Part shown: positions 18,766-27,050 of the stretch, one piece after another
Layout of the letters: every line of letters starts with the position of its first letter
Numbering within the stretch: the stretch's first letter is position 1
Source of the DNA: DASSUW01 sp963835525
Lineage (GTDB): Bacteria > Actinomycetota > Thermoleophilia > Solirubrobacterales > Solirubrobacteraceae
Direction of reading: 5' to 3'
Length of the DNA stretch: 64,000 nucleotides
Assembly (NCBI GenBank): GCA_963835525.1
Contig: CAWIFM010000008.1
Location: 1 to 64,000, forward strand
Position numbers and translations under genes: made by a program
The notes under the pieces: generated by a model
What the model saw: only the letters and a program-made list of their open reading frames with translations
Databases searched by the model: none
Told to the model about the DNA's origin: nothing

Positions 18766-20240
18766 CGAGCGCCTCCGGTCACGGCCTGCGAGGAGGCCTG
18801 CACGGCCGCCTCACCGGCCTCGATCGCGCTCTGCGGGAACAGCGCGAAGGCGATGATGACCGCCACCAGCGGCACGATCACCAGCGCGTCGCGGAACGAC
18901 ATCTCGTACGAGGTCACGGCCGGGCCCTGGCGGTTGTGCATCGCGCGGATGTACATGCGCAGCGCGTAGACCGAGGCGAGCACGACGCCGGTCGAGGCGA
19001 CGATCGCCACGGCCATCTCGGAGTCGAACACGCCGAGCAGGATCAGGAACTCGCCGACGAAGTTGGCGGAGCCGGGCATCGCCAGGGTGGCCAGCGTGAC
19101 GATCATGAACAGCGCGGCCAGCACCGGCGCCCGGAAGGCGATCCCGCCCATGTCGCGCAGGTCCTCCGAGCCGCCCGCCCGCGCCGCCAGCAGGACGATG
19201 ATCAGGAACAGCGGCGCCACCACCAGCCCGTGGTTGACCGCCTGCAGCAGCGCGCCCTGCGCGCCGCGCGACTCGGGATCGAGGGCGAAGATGCCGAGCG
19301 TGATGAACCCGAGCTGGGCGATCGAGGAGTAGCCGAGGATCAGCCGCAGGTTGGTCACCGTGAAGGCCAGGACCGACCCGTAGACGATCGAGCACAGCGA
19401 GAGGATCAGCAGGATCATCTGCCAGTCGGCGACGGCGTCCGGGAACAGCGGCAGAGCGATGCGCAGGAAGCCGTAGGCGGCCACCTTCGACACGACTCCC
19501 GAGAAGACGGCGAGCGCCGGCAACGGCATGTTGCGGTAGGCGTCCGGCATCCAGCCGTGGAACGGGAAGGCCGGCATCTTGATCAGGAAGGCGATCGCGA
19601 AGGCGGCGAACAGCAGCTTCTGCGTGTCCTCGCCGAGCAGGTTCTCGCGCAGGAAGGCGAGCGAGAAGTCCGGCGTCGGGCCCGTCGCGGCCAGCACCGC
19701 GGTGGCCACCGCCGCGGCCAGCATGAGCAGCGAGCCGACCAGCGTGTAGATGACCATCTTCATCGCCGCCTGCACGCGGTCCGGCCCGCCCCACTGGCCG
19801 AGCAGGAAGTAGAACGGCACCAGCATCAGGTCGAAGAAGAGGACGAACAGCGCGAGGTCCTGGGCCAGGAACGCGCCCAGGACGGCCGTCTCGGCGATCC
19901 CGAAGTGAACCGCGAACAGCTTGGCCCGCTCCGGCGGCCGCAGCGCGAGCCACACGGCCGAGGCCGCGAACAGCAGCGTCGTCAGGCCGACCAGCCACAG
20001 GTTCAGCCCGTCGACCCCGAGCGAGTAGCGGATGCCGAGCTCCTCGATCCACGCGTCGTTCGTCACGTACTGCAGGCCGCCGGCCGCCGTGTCGTAGTCG
20101 GCGAGCATGATCCCCGCGTAGCCGAGCGGCACCAGCGCGCCGACGACCGCGAACAGCGGCGCCACCGCCCGCGGCGCCAGCCCGCCGAGCAGCGCCATCA
20201 GCAGCGGCCAGAAGATGAGGATCGACAGGTGGATGGTCAT
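18762..20240 (-). CDS. nuoM: NADH-quinone oxidoreductase subunit M
   Basis: 492 residues from ATG 20240, overlapping the nuoL stop. It is an antiporter-like membrane subunit with FPFHGWMPDAYRNMPLPALAVFSGVVSKVAAYGF, the lysine-containing proton-path motif. The longer frame extending into nuoL is a shadow. It is part of the minus-strand J-N block. Confidence 0.95.
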   Translation of the reverse strand: MTIHLSILIFWPLLMALLGGLAPRAVAPLFAVVGALVPLGYAGIMLADYDTAAGGLQYVTNDAWIEELGIRYSLGVDGLNLWLVGLTTLLFAASAVWLALRPPERAKLFAVHFGIAETAVLGAFLAQDLALFVLFFDLMLVPFYFLLGQWGGPDRVQAAMKMVIYTLVGSLLMLAAAVATAVLAATGPTPDFSLAFLRENLLGEDTQKLLFAAFAIAFLIKMPAFPFHGWMPDAYRNMPLPALAVFSGVVSKVAAYGFLRIALPLFPDAVADWQMILLILSLCSIVYGSVLAFTVTNLRLILGYSSIAQLGFITLGIFALDPESRGAQGALLQAVNHGLVVAPLFLIIVLLAARAGGSEDLRDMGGIAFRAPVLAALFMIVTLATLAMPGSANFVGEFLILLGVFDSEMAVAIVASTGVVLASVYALRMYIRAMHNRQGPAVTSYEMSFRDALVIVPLVAVIIAFALFPQSAIEAGEAAVQASSQAVTGGAR

Positions 20241-22234
20241 GCGGAGATCAGGAAGTAGGCGCCGAGCCCGGTCACGCCCATCAGCAGCAGGGCGGCGTAG
20301 TAGCGCAGGTAGCCGGTCTGGATGCCGCGCACGGCGGCGGAGGCGAGGCGGACGAGGCCGCTCGAGCCGCCGACCAGCGCGCCCTGGACGAACACCCGCT
20401 CGAAGGTCGTGTTGCCGAAGCGCCCGAACCACGCGAACGGGCGGACGACGAGGAAGTCGATCGCCTCGTCGAAGTACCACTTGTTGACGAAGAAGGTGTG
20501 CAGCGGGGCGAGCCGCGCCTGGATCGCCTTCGGCCGCTCGGGCGAGCGCACCCACAGCGTGTAGGCGACGAAGATGCCGGCCGCGCCGATCAGCGCGCCG
20601 ACCACCATGCCGATGATCACGGACGAGCTCGACGGCGCGAGCTCCTCGTACAGCGCCGAGTCGTGGAACGTGGGCTCGAGGAAGTGGTGCAGCCCCTCGT
20701 TGACGTGCGGGATCTGCAGGACGCCGCCGACCGTCGCCAGCACGGCCAGCGCGCCCATCGCGAGCTTCATCGGGAACTCGCGCTCGGCGATGTGGTGCTC
20801 GGGACCGGGGAAGCCGACGTCGGTGTCCTCGACCTCGCCGGTCATCGGGTTGGTCGGGTGCTCGGCGTGGAACAGGTGCCCGTGCTCGAGCTCCTTCGCC
20901 TCCTCGCACGGGTCGCCGTGGAAGGCGCGGAAGATCATCCGGAACGTGTAGATCGCGGTCAGGAACGAGCCGAGGTAGCCGAGCACGCCGAGCACGACGT
21001 GCCAGCCCCCGCGCTCGAGCATCAGCGAGATGACCTCGTCCTTCGAGAAGAAGCCCGAGAACGGCGGGATGCCGGAGAGCGCGAGGCCGCCGACGATCAT
21101 GCAGCCGTAGGTGAACGGCATCGCCCGCCGGAAGCCCGACATGCGGTCGAGGTTCTGGACGCCGGCCATCGCCGCGATCACCGAGCCGGCCGCCATGAAG
21201 AGCAGCGCCTTGAAGAAGGCGTGCGTCATCAGGTGGAACATGCCGGCGGCATAGGCGGCCGAGCGAGCGGCCATGATCATGTAGCCGATCTGCGACATCG
21301 TCGAGTAGGCGATGACGCGCTTGAGGTCGGTCACCACGAGGCCGATCGTGGCGGCGATCAGCAGCGTCAGGCAGCCGATGACCGCGCCCACGTCGGCGGC
21401 GATCGGCGCCAGCTCGAACAGCGGGTGCATGCGCGCGATCAGGTAGACGCCCGCGGTCACCATGGTGGCGGCGTGGATCAGGGCGGAGACCGGCGTCGGG
21501 CCCTCCATGGCGTCCGGGAGCCAGGTGTGGAGCGGCACCTGGGCCGACTTGGCGAAGGCGCCGACGAGCAGGAGCAGGCAGCCGGCGACGAGGTCGGCGT
21601 CGTTCTCGGCGAACGCCTCCGGCAGCGCCTCGAAGGTCTGCAGGAAGTCGAGCGTGCCGGTGCCCGTGAAGATGAAGTAGGTCCCGAGCACGAGGCCGAC
21701 GTCGCCCAGCACGTTGATGACGAACGCCTTGATGCCGGCCTCGGTCGCCGTGTTGCGCCGGTACCAGAACGAGATCAGGAAGTACGACGCGGCGCCGACG
21801 AACGCCCAGCCGATGATCAGCAGCAGGAAGTTGGCCGCCGCGACCAGCAGCAGCATGCTGAAGACGAAGAAGTTCAGGTAGGCGAAGAAGCGCGCGTAGC
21901 CGCGGTCGCCGCCCATGTAGGCGACCGAGTAGAGGTGGATCAGCGCCGAGACGCCCGAGACGATCAGCATCATCAGCACGCTGAGCGGGTCGAGCAGGAT
22001 CGAGACCTGGGCGTCGACGCCGCTGGTGACCGCGTAGTCCCAGCCCACGGCCACGACCTGCTCCTCGTGGAGCTCGCTGTAGGCGCCGACGGCGGCCAGG
22101 AAGGACAGGAAGATGGCCAGGGTGCCGATGACCCCGTACACGCGGCCCAGCCCCAGCTTGGAGGTGAGCGCGATGAGCACGGCGCCGGCCAGCGGGAACG
22201 CCAGCACCAGCCAGCCGTAGGCCTGGAGGCTCAT
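20237..22234 (-). CDS. nuoL: NADH-quinone oxidoreductase subunit L
   Basis: 665 residues, the largest antiporter-like subunit: PLHTWLPDAMEGPTPVSALIHAATMVTAGVY (lysine/His channel), a long loop rich in His/Glu (EELAHAEHPT-like region about 445-480) and a C-terminal lateral helix. ATG 22234 overlaps nuoK by four bases. Normal length for the family. Confidence 0.96.
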   Translation of the reverse strand: MSLQAYGWLVLAFPLAGAVLIALTSKLGLGRVYGVIGTLAIFLSFLAAVGAYSELHEEQVVAVGWDYAVTSGVDAQVSILLDPLSVLMMLIVSGVSALIHLYSVAYMGGDRGYARFFAYLNFFVFSMLLLVAAANFLLLIIGWAFVGAASYFLISFWYRRNTATEAGIKAFVINVLGDVGLVLGTYFIFTGTGTLDFLQTFEALPEAFAENDADLVAGCLLLLVGAFAKSAQVPLHTWLPDAMEGPTPVSALIHAATMVTAGVYLIARMHPLFELAPIAADVGAVIGCLTLLIAATIGLVVTDLKRVIAYSTMSQIGYMIMAARSAAYAAGMFHLMTHAFFKALLFMAAGSVIAAMAGVQNLDRMSGFRRAMPFTYGCMIVGGLALSGIPPFSGFFSKDEVISLMLERGGWHVVLGVLGYLGSFLTAIYTFRMIFRAFHGDPCEEAKELEHGHLFHAEHPTNPMTGEVEDTDVGFPGPEHHIAEREFPMKLAMGALAVLATVGGVLQIPHVNEGLHHFLEPTFHDSALYEELAPSSSSVIIGMVVGALIGAAGIFVAYTLWVRSPERPKAIQARLAPLHTFFVNKWYFDEAIDFLVVRPFAWFGRFGNTTFERVFVQGALVGGSSGLVRLASAAVRGIQTGYLRYYAALLLMGVTGLGAYFLISA

Positions 22235-22530
22235 CCCTGAAGCTCTCTCAGCTCGTCCACGTCGATCGGCAGCCGGCGCCGGAACAGCGCCACGATCAGG
22301 CCGAGGCCGACCGCCACCTCGCAGGCCGCCACGACCATCACGATCAGGGCGAACATCTGCCCGTCCATGTTCCCGTGCACGCGCGAGAAGCCGACCAGCG
22401 CGAGGTTGGCCGCGTTGAGCATCAGCTCGATGCAGAGCAGGATCACGAGCGGGTTGCGCCGCACCAGCACCCCGCCGGCGCCGATCGCGAAGATCAGCGC
22501 GGAGACGACCAGGTACCAGGTGAGCGGCAC
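22231..22530 (-). CDS. nuoK: NADH-quinone oxidoreductase subunit K
   Basis: 99 residues, three membrane helices with conserved buried Glu in LLCIELMLNAANLAL and VAACEVAVGLGLIVALFRR. It sits between nuoJ (5-base gap) and nuoL (overlap). Confidence 0.95.
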   Translation of the reverse strand: MPLTWYLVVSALIFAIGAGGVLVRRNPLVILLCIELMLNAANLALVGFSRVHGNMDGQMFALIVMVVAACEVAVGLGLIVALFRRRLPIDVDELRELQG

Positions 22531-22534
22531 GGCG

Positions 22535-23155
22535 CTATCTCCGCGGCGGCGACGCCGCCTCGATCATCGTGCCCGGGACCGACTCGCCCGGCGTCACCTC
22601 GGGCCGGCGCATCACGTCGGCCACCGAGATCTCGCCGGCTTCGGGCAGGCCCGAACGGCGCCGGGCCAGGATGACGGCGCCGACGGCCGCGATCAGCAGC
22701 AGCAGCGAGGCGATCTCGAACGCGACCAGGAAGCGCGTGAGGAACAGCTCGCCGACCTCGGCCGGCGTGCCGAAGCCGGCCTCGTACGGCGCGCCGTCGC
22801 TGTCCAGCGCCGCCAGCGAGGTGCCGATCAGCGCGATCGTCAGCTCCACGAACAGGGCAAGCGCGAAGAGGATTGACGCGAAGCGCAGCGAGGCCCCGGT
22901 CGAGGCCGTCAGCGGCTCATCGGAGCCGCCCACGTAGGCGACCACGAACACGTACAGCACCATCACCGCGCCGGCGTAGACCACGACCTGCGCGGCGGCC
23001 ACGAACTCGGCTCGCAGCAGCAGGAACAGGGCCGCCAGCGCCAGCAGGTGGCAGACCAGCGCGAGCACGGCGTAAAAGGGGTTGCGGAGCGAGACCGTGC
23101 CCACAGCGCCGGCCACGGCGCCGATCGCCGCGATGAAGAACAGGACCTCCGCCAT
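22535..23155 (-). CDS. nuoJ: NADH-quinone oxidoreductase subunit J
   Basis: 206 residues with five membrane helices and the AQVVVYAGAVMVLYVFVV helix of NuoJ. It is the first gene of the J-N block; in most operons it directly follows nuoI, but here nuoI is about 31 kb away. A TAGCAT -10-like hexamer (23172-23167) about 11 bases upstream of the ATG may give this block its own promoter. Confidence 0.95.
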   Translation of the reverse strand: MAEVLFFIAAIGAVAGAVGTVSLRNPFYAVLALVCHLLALAALFLLLRAEFVAAAQVVVYAGAVMVLYVFVVAYVGGSDEPLTASTGASLRFASILFALALFVELTIALIGTSLAALDSDGAPYEAGFGTPAEVGELFLTRFLVAFEIASLLLLIAAVGAVILARRRSGLPEAGEISVADVMRRPEVTPGESVPGTMIEAASPPRR

Positions 23156-23188
23156 GAACGCGCGTGATGCTACGAGGTTGGTGCCGTC

Positions 23189-23533
23189 TTAGGACGGCAG
23201 GCCCCACTTGGGCATCGCGGACAGCCCTCCCCGGGCGATCGCCTTCTCGGTGTCGCGCGAGCGGCGGCTCGTCGCGTACGGCGGCATCTTCCACGGCTGG
23301 GGCCCGACCGTGCCGTAATGCTCGCGCACGTAGGCCACGAGATCGCCGCGGTGGTCGGGACAGGCGTACCGGGTCGGGCCGAGCGGGCCGCGCCCGTGCC
23401 AGACCAGCCAGCGGTCCGCTTCGAGGTACTCGCCGAACACCAGCTCGCGGAGCCCGCGCTCCAGCGCACGCTGGGCCTCCGCGCGCGGCGCCGTGTCACA
23501 GAACTGGCAACGGAAGCGCACGCGGACCGGCAT
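23189..23533 (-). CDS. Hypothetical protein with Cys pairs
   Basis: 114 residues from ATG 23533, with a CQFC pair near residue 9, a later CPDHR, and a basic C-terminus ending MPKWGLPS. It could bind zinc. No family recognised. It lies 33 bases upstream of nuoJ on the same strand and is divergent from the Crp-type regulator at 23572, so the three genes share a short control region. The start was chosen because upstream residues read through the regulator's ribosome-binding site. Confidence 0.6.
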   Translation of the reverse strand: MPVRVRFRCQFCDTAPRAEAQRALERGLRELVFGEYLEADRWLVWHGRGPLGPTRYACPDHRGDLVAYVREHYGTVGPQPWKMPPYATSRRSRDTEKAIARGGLSAMPKWGLPS

Positions 23534-23571
23534 GCGGCAAATGGTAAGTAGAGTCCCGCCGGAGGAGCCAC

Positions 23572-24384
23572 GTGACAGAGGGCCGTGACCCGCCTGGTGC
23601 GTTCCCGCTGCCCGTGCGCGGCGAAAGCGGCGCGCGGCCCGCACGCCGGGCCCCTGGGCGCTACTGCTACCTGTTCGACGCCGACGAGGAGCTCGGCGCC
23701 GGCCTCGATCTGCGGATGCGGCTCGTGGCGCGGCCGATGGTCACCGCCCGCGTGGAGCAGATCTCCGCCGGCGAGTTCGACCTCATCCCGCTGCTCACCC
23801 AGCTGCGCGGCGGGCTCGGCCTCCTGCTGATCGAAGGGGTGGTGGCGCTCGACGTCCAGGTCGGTGACCGCACGGCCTCGGAGCTGGTCGGCGCGGGGGA
23901 CCTGCTCGCGCCCTGGACCAGCGCCGACGACGTGGTGCTGCTGGCCTCGGAGACCTTCTCGCGCGCGCTCGTGCGCACGCGCGTGGCGATCCTCGACGAG
24001 GCGTTCGCCGAGCGCATCCGGCCGTGGCCGCAGGTGCTGCACGCGCTGCTGCGGCGCGCGGTGCGGCGCACGATGGAGCTCAACGTGCACCGCGCGGCCA
24101 CCTGCCACCCGCGCGCGGACGCGCGCATCGCCCTCCTGCTCTGGCACCTCGCCGAGCGCTGGGGGATCGTCGTCGCCGACGGCATCCTCGTGCCGTTGCC
24201 GCTGACCCACCGCCTGATCGGGCAGCTGGTCGGCGCCGAGCGGCCGTCGGTCTCGCACGCGCTGTCGCGCCTCTCGAATGCCGAGCTGGTGACGCGCGAC
24301 CCCAACGGCCTCGTGCTGCACGGCACGGCGGCCCACCACATCTCCTGCCTCGTCGCCCGCGACGAGCAGTCGGCGGAGCTATGA
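23572..24384 (+). CDS. Crp/Fnr-family transcriptional regulator
   Basis: 270 residues. The N-terminal about 150 residues form a cyclic-nucleotide-binding-like jelly roll (GGLGLLLIEGVVALDVQVGDRTASELVGAGDLL). A C-terminal winged helix-turn-helix holds LTHRLIGQLVGAERPSVSHALSRLSNAELV. The typical four-Cys iron-sulfur set of Fnr is not seen. The GTG start follows GGAGGAG. Its last codons overlap the ATG of a hydrogenase small subunit gene, so it is almost certainly co-expressed with, and a candidate regulator of, the hydrogenase genes. Confidence 0.88.
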   Translation: MTEGRDPPGAFPLPVRGESGARPARRAPGRYCYLFDADEELGAGLDLRMRLVARPMVTARVEQISAGEFDLIPLLTQLRGGLGLLLIEGVVALDVQVGDRTASELVGAGDLLAPWTSADDVVLLASETFSRALVRTRVAILDEAFAERIRPWPQVLHALLRRAVRRTMELNVHRAATCHPRADARIALLLWHLAERWGIVVADGILVPLPLTHRLIGQLVGAERPSVSHALSRLSNAELVTRDPNGLVLHGTAAHHISCLVARDEQSAEL

Positions 24385-25409
24385 GCGAGCAGCTCACCGT
24401 CCACGTCATCTGGATGACGAGCGGGCTCGGATGCGACGGCGACACGGTGGCGATGACGGCGGCGACCCAGCCGTCGCTCGAGGACCTCCTGCACCGCACG
24501 CTGCCCGGGACGCCGGGGATCGCGCTCTACAACCCGTTCCTGGCCGTCGAGTACGGCGAGGACTTCATGCAGGCCTGGTACGACGCCGAGGCCGGGCGCC
24601 TCGAGCCGTTCATCCTCGTGCTCGAGGGCTCGGTCCCGAACGAGGAGATCAACGGCGACGGGCACTGGGCGGCGCTCGGCGCCGACCGCGTCACCGGGCA
24701 GCCGATCACCACCAACGAGTGGATCGACCGGCTGGCGCCGCAGGCGTCGATCGTGCTGGCCTTGGGGACCTGCGCCGCGTACGGCGGGATCCCGGCGATG
24801 AAGAACAACCCGACCGGGGCGATGGGCCTGCGCGACCACCTCGGCCACAGCTGGACGTCGAAGACCGGCGTCCCGATCGTGAACCTGCCCGGCTGCCCGG
24901 CCCAGCCGGACAACATCACCGAGACGCTGCTCTACCTCGTGCTCCAGCTCGCTGGCACGACGGCGCCGATCGAGCTCGACGACCAGGGCCGCCCGGCCTG
25001 GCTGTTCCGGCACACGGCGCACGAGGTCTGCAACCGCGCCGCCTTCGCCGAGACCAACGACTACGGCGACGAGCTGGGCGGCGACTCGCGCTGCCTGGTC
25101 AAGTTCGGCTGCAAGGGGCCGGTCGTGAAGTGCAACGTGCCCGCCCGCGGCTGGATGAACGGCATCGGCGGCTGCCCGAACGTCGGCGGGATCTGCATGG
25201 CCTGCACGATGCCGGGCTTCCCCGACAAGTACATGCCGCTGTTCGACAACGGGCCCAAGGGCAAGGTGATCGCGGCGGCGTCGCGGTTCGCGTACGGGCC
25301 GGTGCTCAAGCAGCTGCGCGCCCAGAGCATGAAGCGCCGCTACGACGTCGAGCCCGAGTGGCGGCGGCCGGGCGAGGCGCTGGCGAGCGGCTACGAGCCG
25401 CGATGGTGA
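24381..25409 (+). CDS. Second [NiFe]-hydrogenase small subunit, group 1h-like, no adjacent large subunit
   Basis: 342 residues, closely similar by eye to the hhyS product at 28094-29155. It keeps the N-terminal C-x-G-D motif (Cys18, Asp21), GTCAAYGGIPAMKNNPTGAMG, PGCPAQPDN, and the cluster-binding RCLVKFGCKGPVVKCNVP and GGCPNVGGICMACTMPGFPDKYMP. Group 1h enzymes use an Asp in place of one proximal-cluster Cys. No Tat signal is present. It is coupled by ATGA to the Crp-type regulator upstream; hypC follows after 65 bases. All metal ligands look intact, so it may be a functional alternative subunit or an electron-transfer/sensory partner. Confidence 0.88.
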   Translation: MSEQLTVHVIWMTSGLGCDGDTVAMTAATQPSLEDLLHRTLPGTPGIALYNPFLAVEYGEDFMQAWYDAEAGRLEPFILVLEGSVPNEEINGDGHWAALGADRVTGQPITTNEWIDRLAPQASIVLALGTCAAYGGIPAMKNNPTGAMGLRDHLGHSWTSKTGVPIVNLPGCPAQPDNITETLLYLVLQLAGTTAPIELDDQGRPAWLFRHTAHEVCNRAAFAETNDYGDELGGDSRCLVKFGCKGPVVKCNVPARGWMNGIGGCPNVGGICMACTMPGFPDKYMPLFDNGPKGKVIAAASRFAYGPVLKQLRAQSMKRRYDVEPEWRRPGEALASGYEPRW

Positions 25410-25416
25410 ACGGTCC

Positions 25417-25430
25417 GTAATCCGGATTAC
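25417..25430. promoter_or_regulatory. 14-bp perfect palindrome upstream of hypC
   Basis: GTAATCCGGATTAC is a perfect dyad in the 65-base gap between the small-subunit paralogue and hypC, an AT-richer spot in this DNA. It is followed by a weaker GCTCCG...CGGAGC dyad from 25440. It is a candidate operator. It does not match the usual Crp or Fnr consensus. Confidence 0.4.
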
Positions 25431-25474
25431 CTGTCGGTTGCTCCGCGGCCTCCGGAGCGCAAGGGTGGTCGGCT

Positions 25475-25741
25475 ATGTGCCTGGCCATCCCAGGCAGGAT
25501 CGTCGAGATGGTTGATGAGGGCAACCGCCTCGCAACGGTGGACGTCGCCGGCGTGCAGCGCACGGTCAACGTTGGTCTGCTGGACGACGCGGTACCTGGC
25601 GACTGGGTGCTGATCCACGTCGGCTTCGCGCTCCAGAAGGTCGACGAGGAGGAGGCGGAGGCGACGATCAAGCTGCTCGAGGGGATGGGCGCCGACTACG
25701 AGCAGGAGCTGGCGGAGCTCAGAGCGAGCGTGATCGAGTGA
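25475..25741 (+). CDS. hypC: Hydrogenase maturation chaperone HypC
   Basis: 88 residues beginning MCLAIPGRIVE, with the essential Cys2 of HypC/HupF, a five-strand barrel region and a C-terminal helix. HypC carries the iron-cyanide/CO intermediate with HypD to the large subunit. The stop overlaps the GTG of the next hypC-like gene. Confidence 0.95.
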   Translation: MCLAIPGRIVEMVDEGNRLATVDVAGVQRTVNVGLLDDAVPGDWVLIHVGFALQKVDEEEAEATIKLLEGMGADYEQELAELRASVIE

Positions 25742-25938
25742 GCGACTGCGACCACGAGGTCTGCCTGACCTGCGGCGACGTGGCGACCGAGATGCGCGTC
25801 GTGCGGCTGGACGGCGACCTCGCCGTCTGCGAGGCGGCCGACGGCGACGTGCGGACGGTCGAGATCGCGCTCCTCGACGGGATCGACGAGGGCGACAGCC
25901 TGCTGGTCCACGCCGACGTCGCCCTGGTGCGCGTATGA
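25738..25938 (+). CDS. HypC/HupF-like small protein
   Basis: 66 residues from GTG 25738, overlapping hypC by four bases and hypD by four. The body (MRVVRLDGDLAVCEA, VEIALLDGIDEGDSLLVHADVALVRV) follows the HypC fold. The N-terminus is MSDCDHEVCLTCGD instead of MC-x-x-IPG, with three closely spaced Cys. It is probably an auxiliary chaperone of the same maturation complex; the role is inferred from similarity and position. Confidence 0.8.
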   Translation: MSDCDHEVCLTCGDVATEMRVVRLDGDLAVCEAADGDVRTVEIALLDGIDEGDSLLVHADVALVRV

Positions 25939-27050
25939 GGTTCGTCGACGAGTTCCGCGACGCCGAGCTCGGCCGCGTGCTGGCCGGCGAGATCCTCGCC
26001 ACCGTCGAGCCGGCCCGCCACTACAAGGTCATGGAGGTGTGCGGCGGGCACACGCACTCGATCTACAAGTACGGGATCGACGACCTGCTGCCGGAGAACG
26101 TCGAGCTCATCCACGGCCCGGGCTGCCCGGTCTGCGTGATCCCGATGGGCCGCGTCGACGACGGCATCGCGATCGCCCACCAGCCGGGCGTGATCTTCAC
26201 CTGCTTCGGCGACATGATGCGCGTCCCGGGCTCCAACGGGACGCTGCTCGAGGCCAAGGCGGCGGGCGCCGACGTGCGGATGGTCTACTCGCCGCTCGAC
26301 GCCCTGCGGATCGCCCGCCAGAACCCCGACCGCGAGGTCGTGTTCTTCGCGATCGGCTTCGAGACGACCGCGCCTTCGACGGCGCTGACGCTCAAGCGCG
26401 CCAAGGCCGAGGGCATCCCGAACTTCAGCTGCGTCTGCAACCACGTGACGATCGTGCCGCCACTGCGCGCGCTGCTCGACTCGCCCGACCTGCGGCTCGA
26501 CGGCTTCATCGGCCCGGGCCACGTGTGCACGGTCGTGGGCGCGCGGCCGCTGAGCTTCATCCCGGCCGACTACGGGCGGCCCGTGGTGATCTCCGGCTTC
26601 GAGCCGCTGGACATCCTGCAGTCGATCCAGATGATCCTGCGACAGCTGGCCGACGGCCGCTGCGAGGTCGAGAACCAGTACAAGCGCGTCGTCCCGCACG
26701 AGGGCAACCTGAAGGCGCTCGAGGTGATGGCCGAGGTGTTCGAGTTGCGGCCGCACTTCGAGTGGCGCGGGCTGGGGTTCATCTCGCAGAGCGCGCTGCG
26801 GCTGTCGAACGCCTACGCGGACTTCGACGCCGAGCAGCGCTTCTCCGTGCCCGGCGTGCGCGTGGCCGATCCGAAGGCATGCCAGTGCGGCGAGGTCCTC
26901 AAGGGCGTCATCAAGCCGTGGGAGTGCAAGGTGTTCGGCACCGCGTGCACCCCCGAGCACGCGATCGGGACGTGCATGGTCTCCCCCGAGGGGGCCTGCG
27001 CCGCCTACTACAACTACGGGAGATTCGCGCGTGAGCGTGTCGTCTCGTGA
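25935..27050 (+). CDS. hypD: Hydrogenase maturation protein HypD
   Basis: 371 residues, family length. CGGHTHSIYKYGI (Cys36), GPGCPVCVIP, FETTAPSTAL and the C-terminal cysteine set (CQCGEVLKG, CTPEHAIGTCMVSPEGAC) that holds a [4Fe-4S] cluster are all present. It builds the Fe(CN)2CO centre with HypC and HypE. Overlaps hypE by 20 bases. Confidence 0.96.
   Translation: MRFVDEFRDAELGRVLAGEILATVEPARHYKVMEVCGGHTHSIYKYGIDDLLPENVELIHGPGCPVCVIPMGRVDDGIAIAHQPGVIFTCFGDMMRVPGSNGTLLEAKAAGADVRMVYSPLDALRIARQNPDREVVFFAIGFETTAPSTALTLKRAKAEGIPNFSCVCNHVTIVPPLRALLDSPDLRLDGFIGPGHVCTVVGARPLSFIPADYGRPVVISGFEPLDILQSIQMILRQLADGRCEVENQYKRVVPHEGNLKALEVMAEVFELRPHFEWRGLGFISQSALRLSNAYADFDAEQRFSVPGVRVADPKACQCGEVLKGVIKPWECKVFGTACTPEHAIGTCMVSPEGACAAYYNYGRFARERVVS

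Noticed and set aside
25417..25430. Palindrome as a Crp or Fnr box
   Set aside because: It lacks TGTGA/TCACA and TTGAT/ATCAA halves and has no central spacer; kept only as a generic operator candidate.
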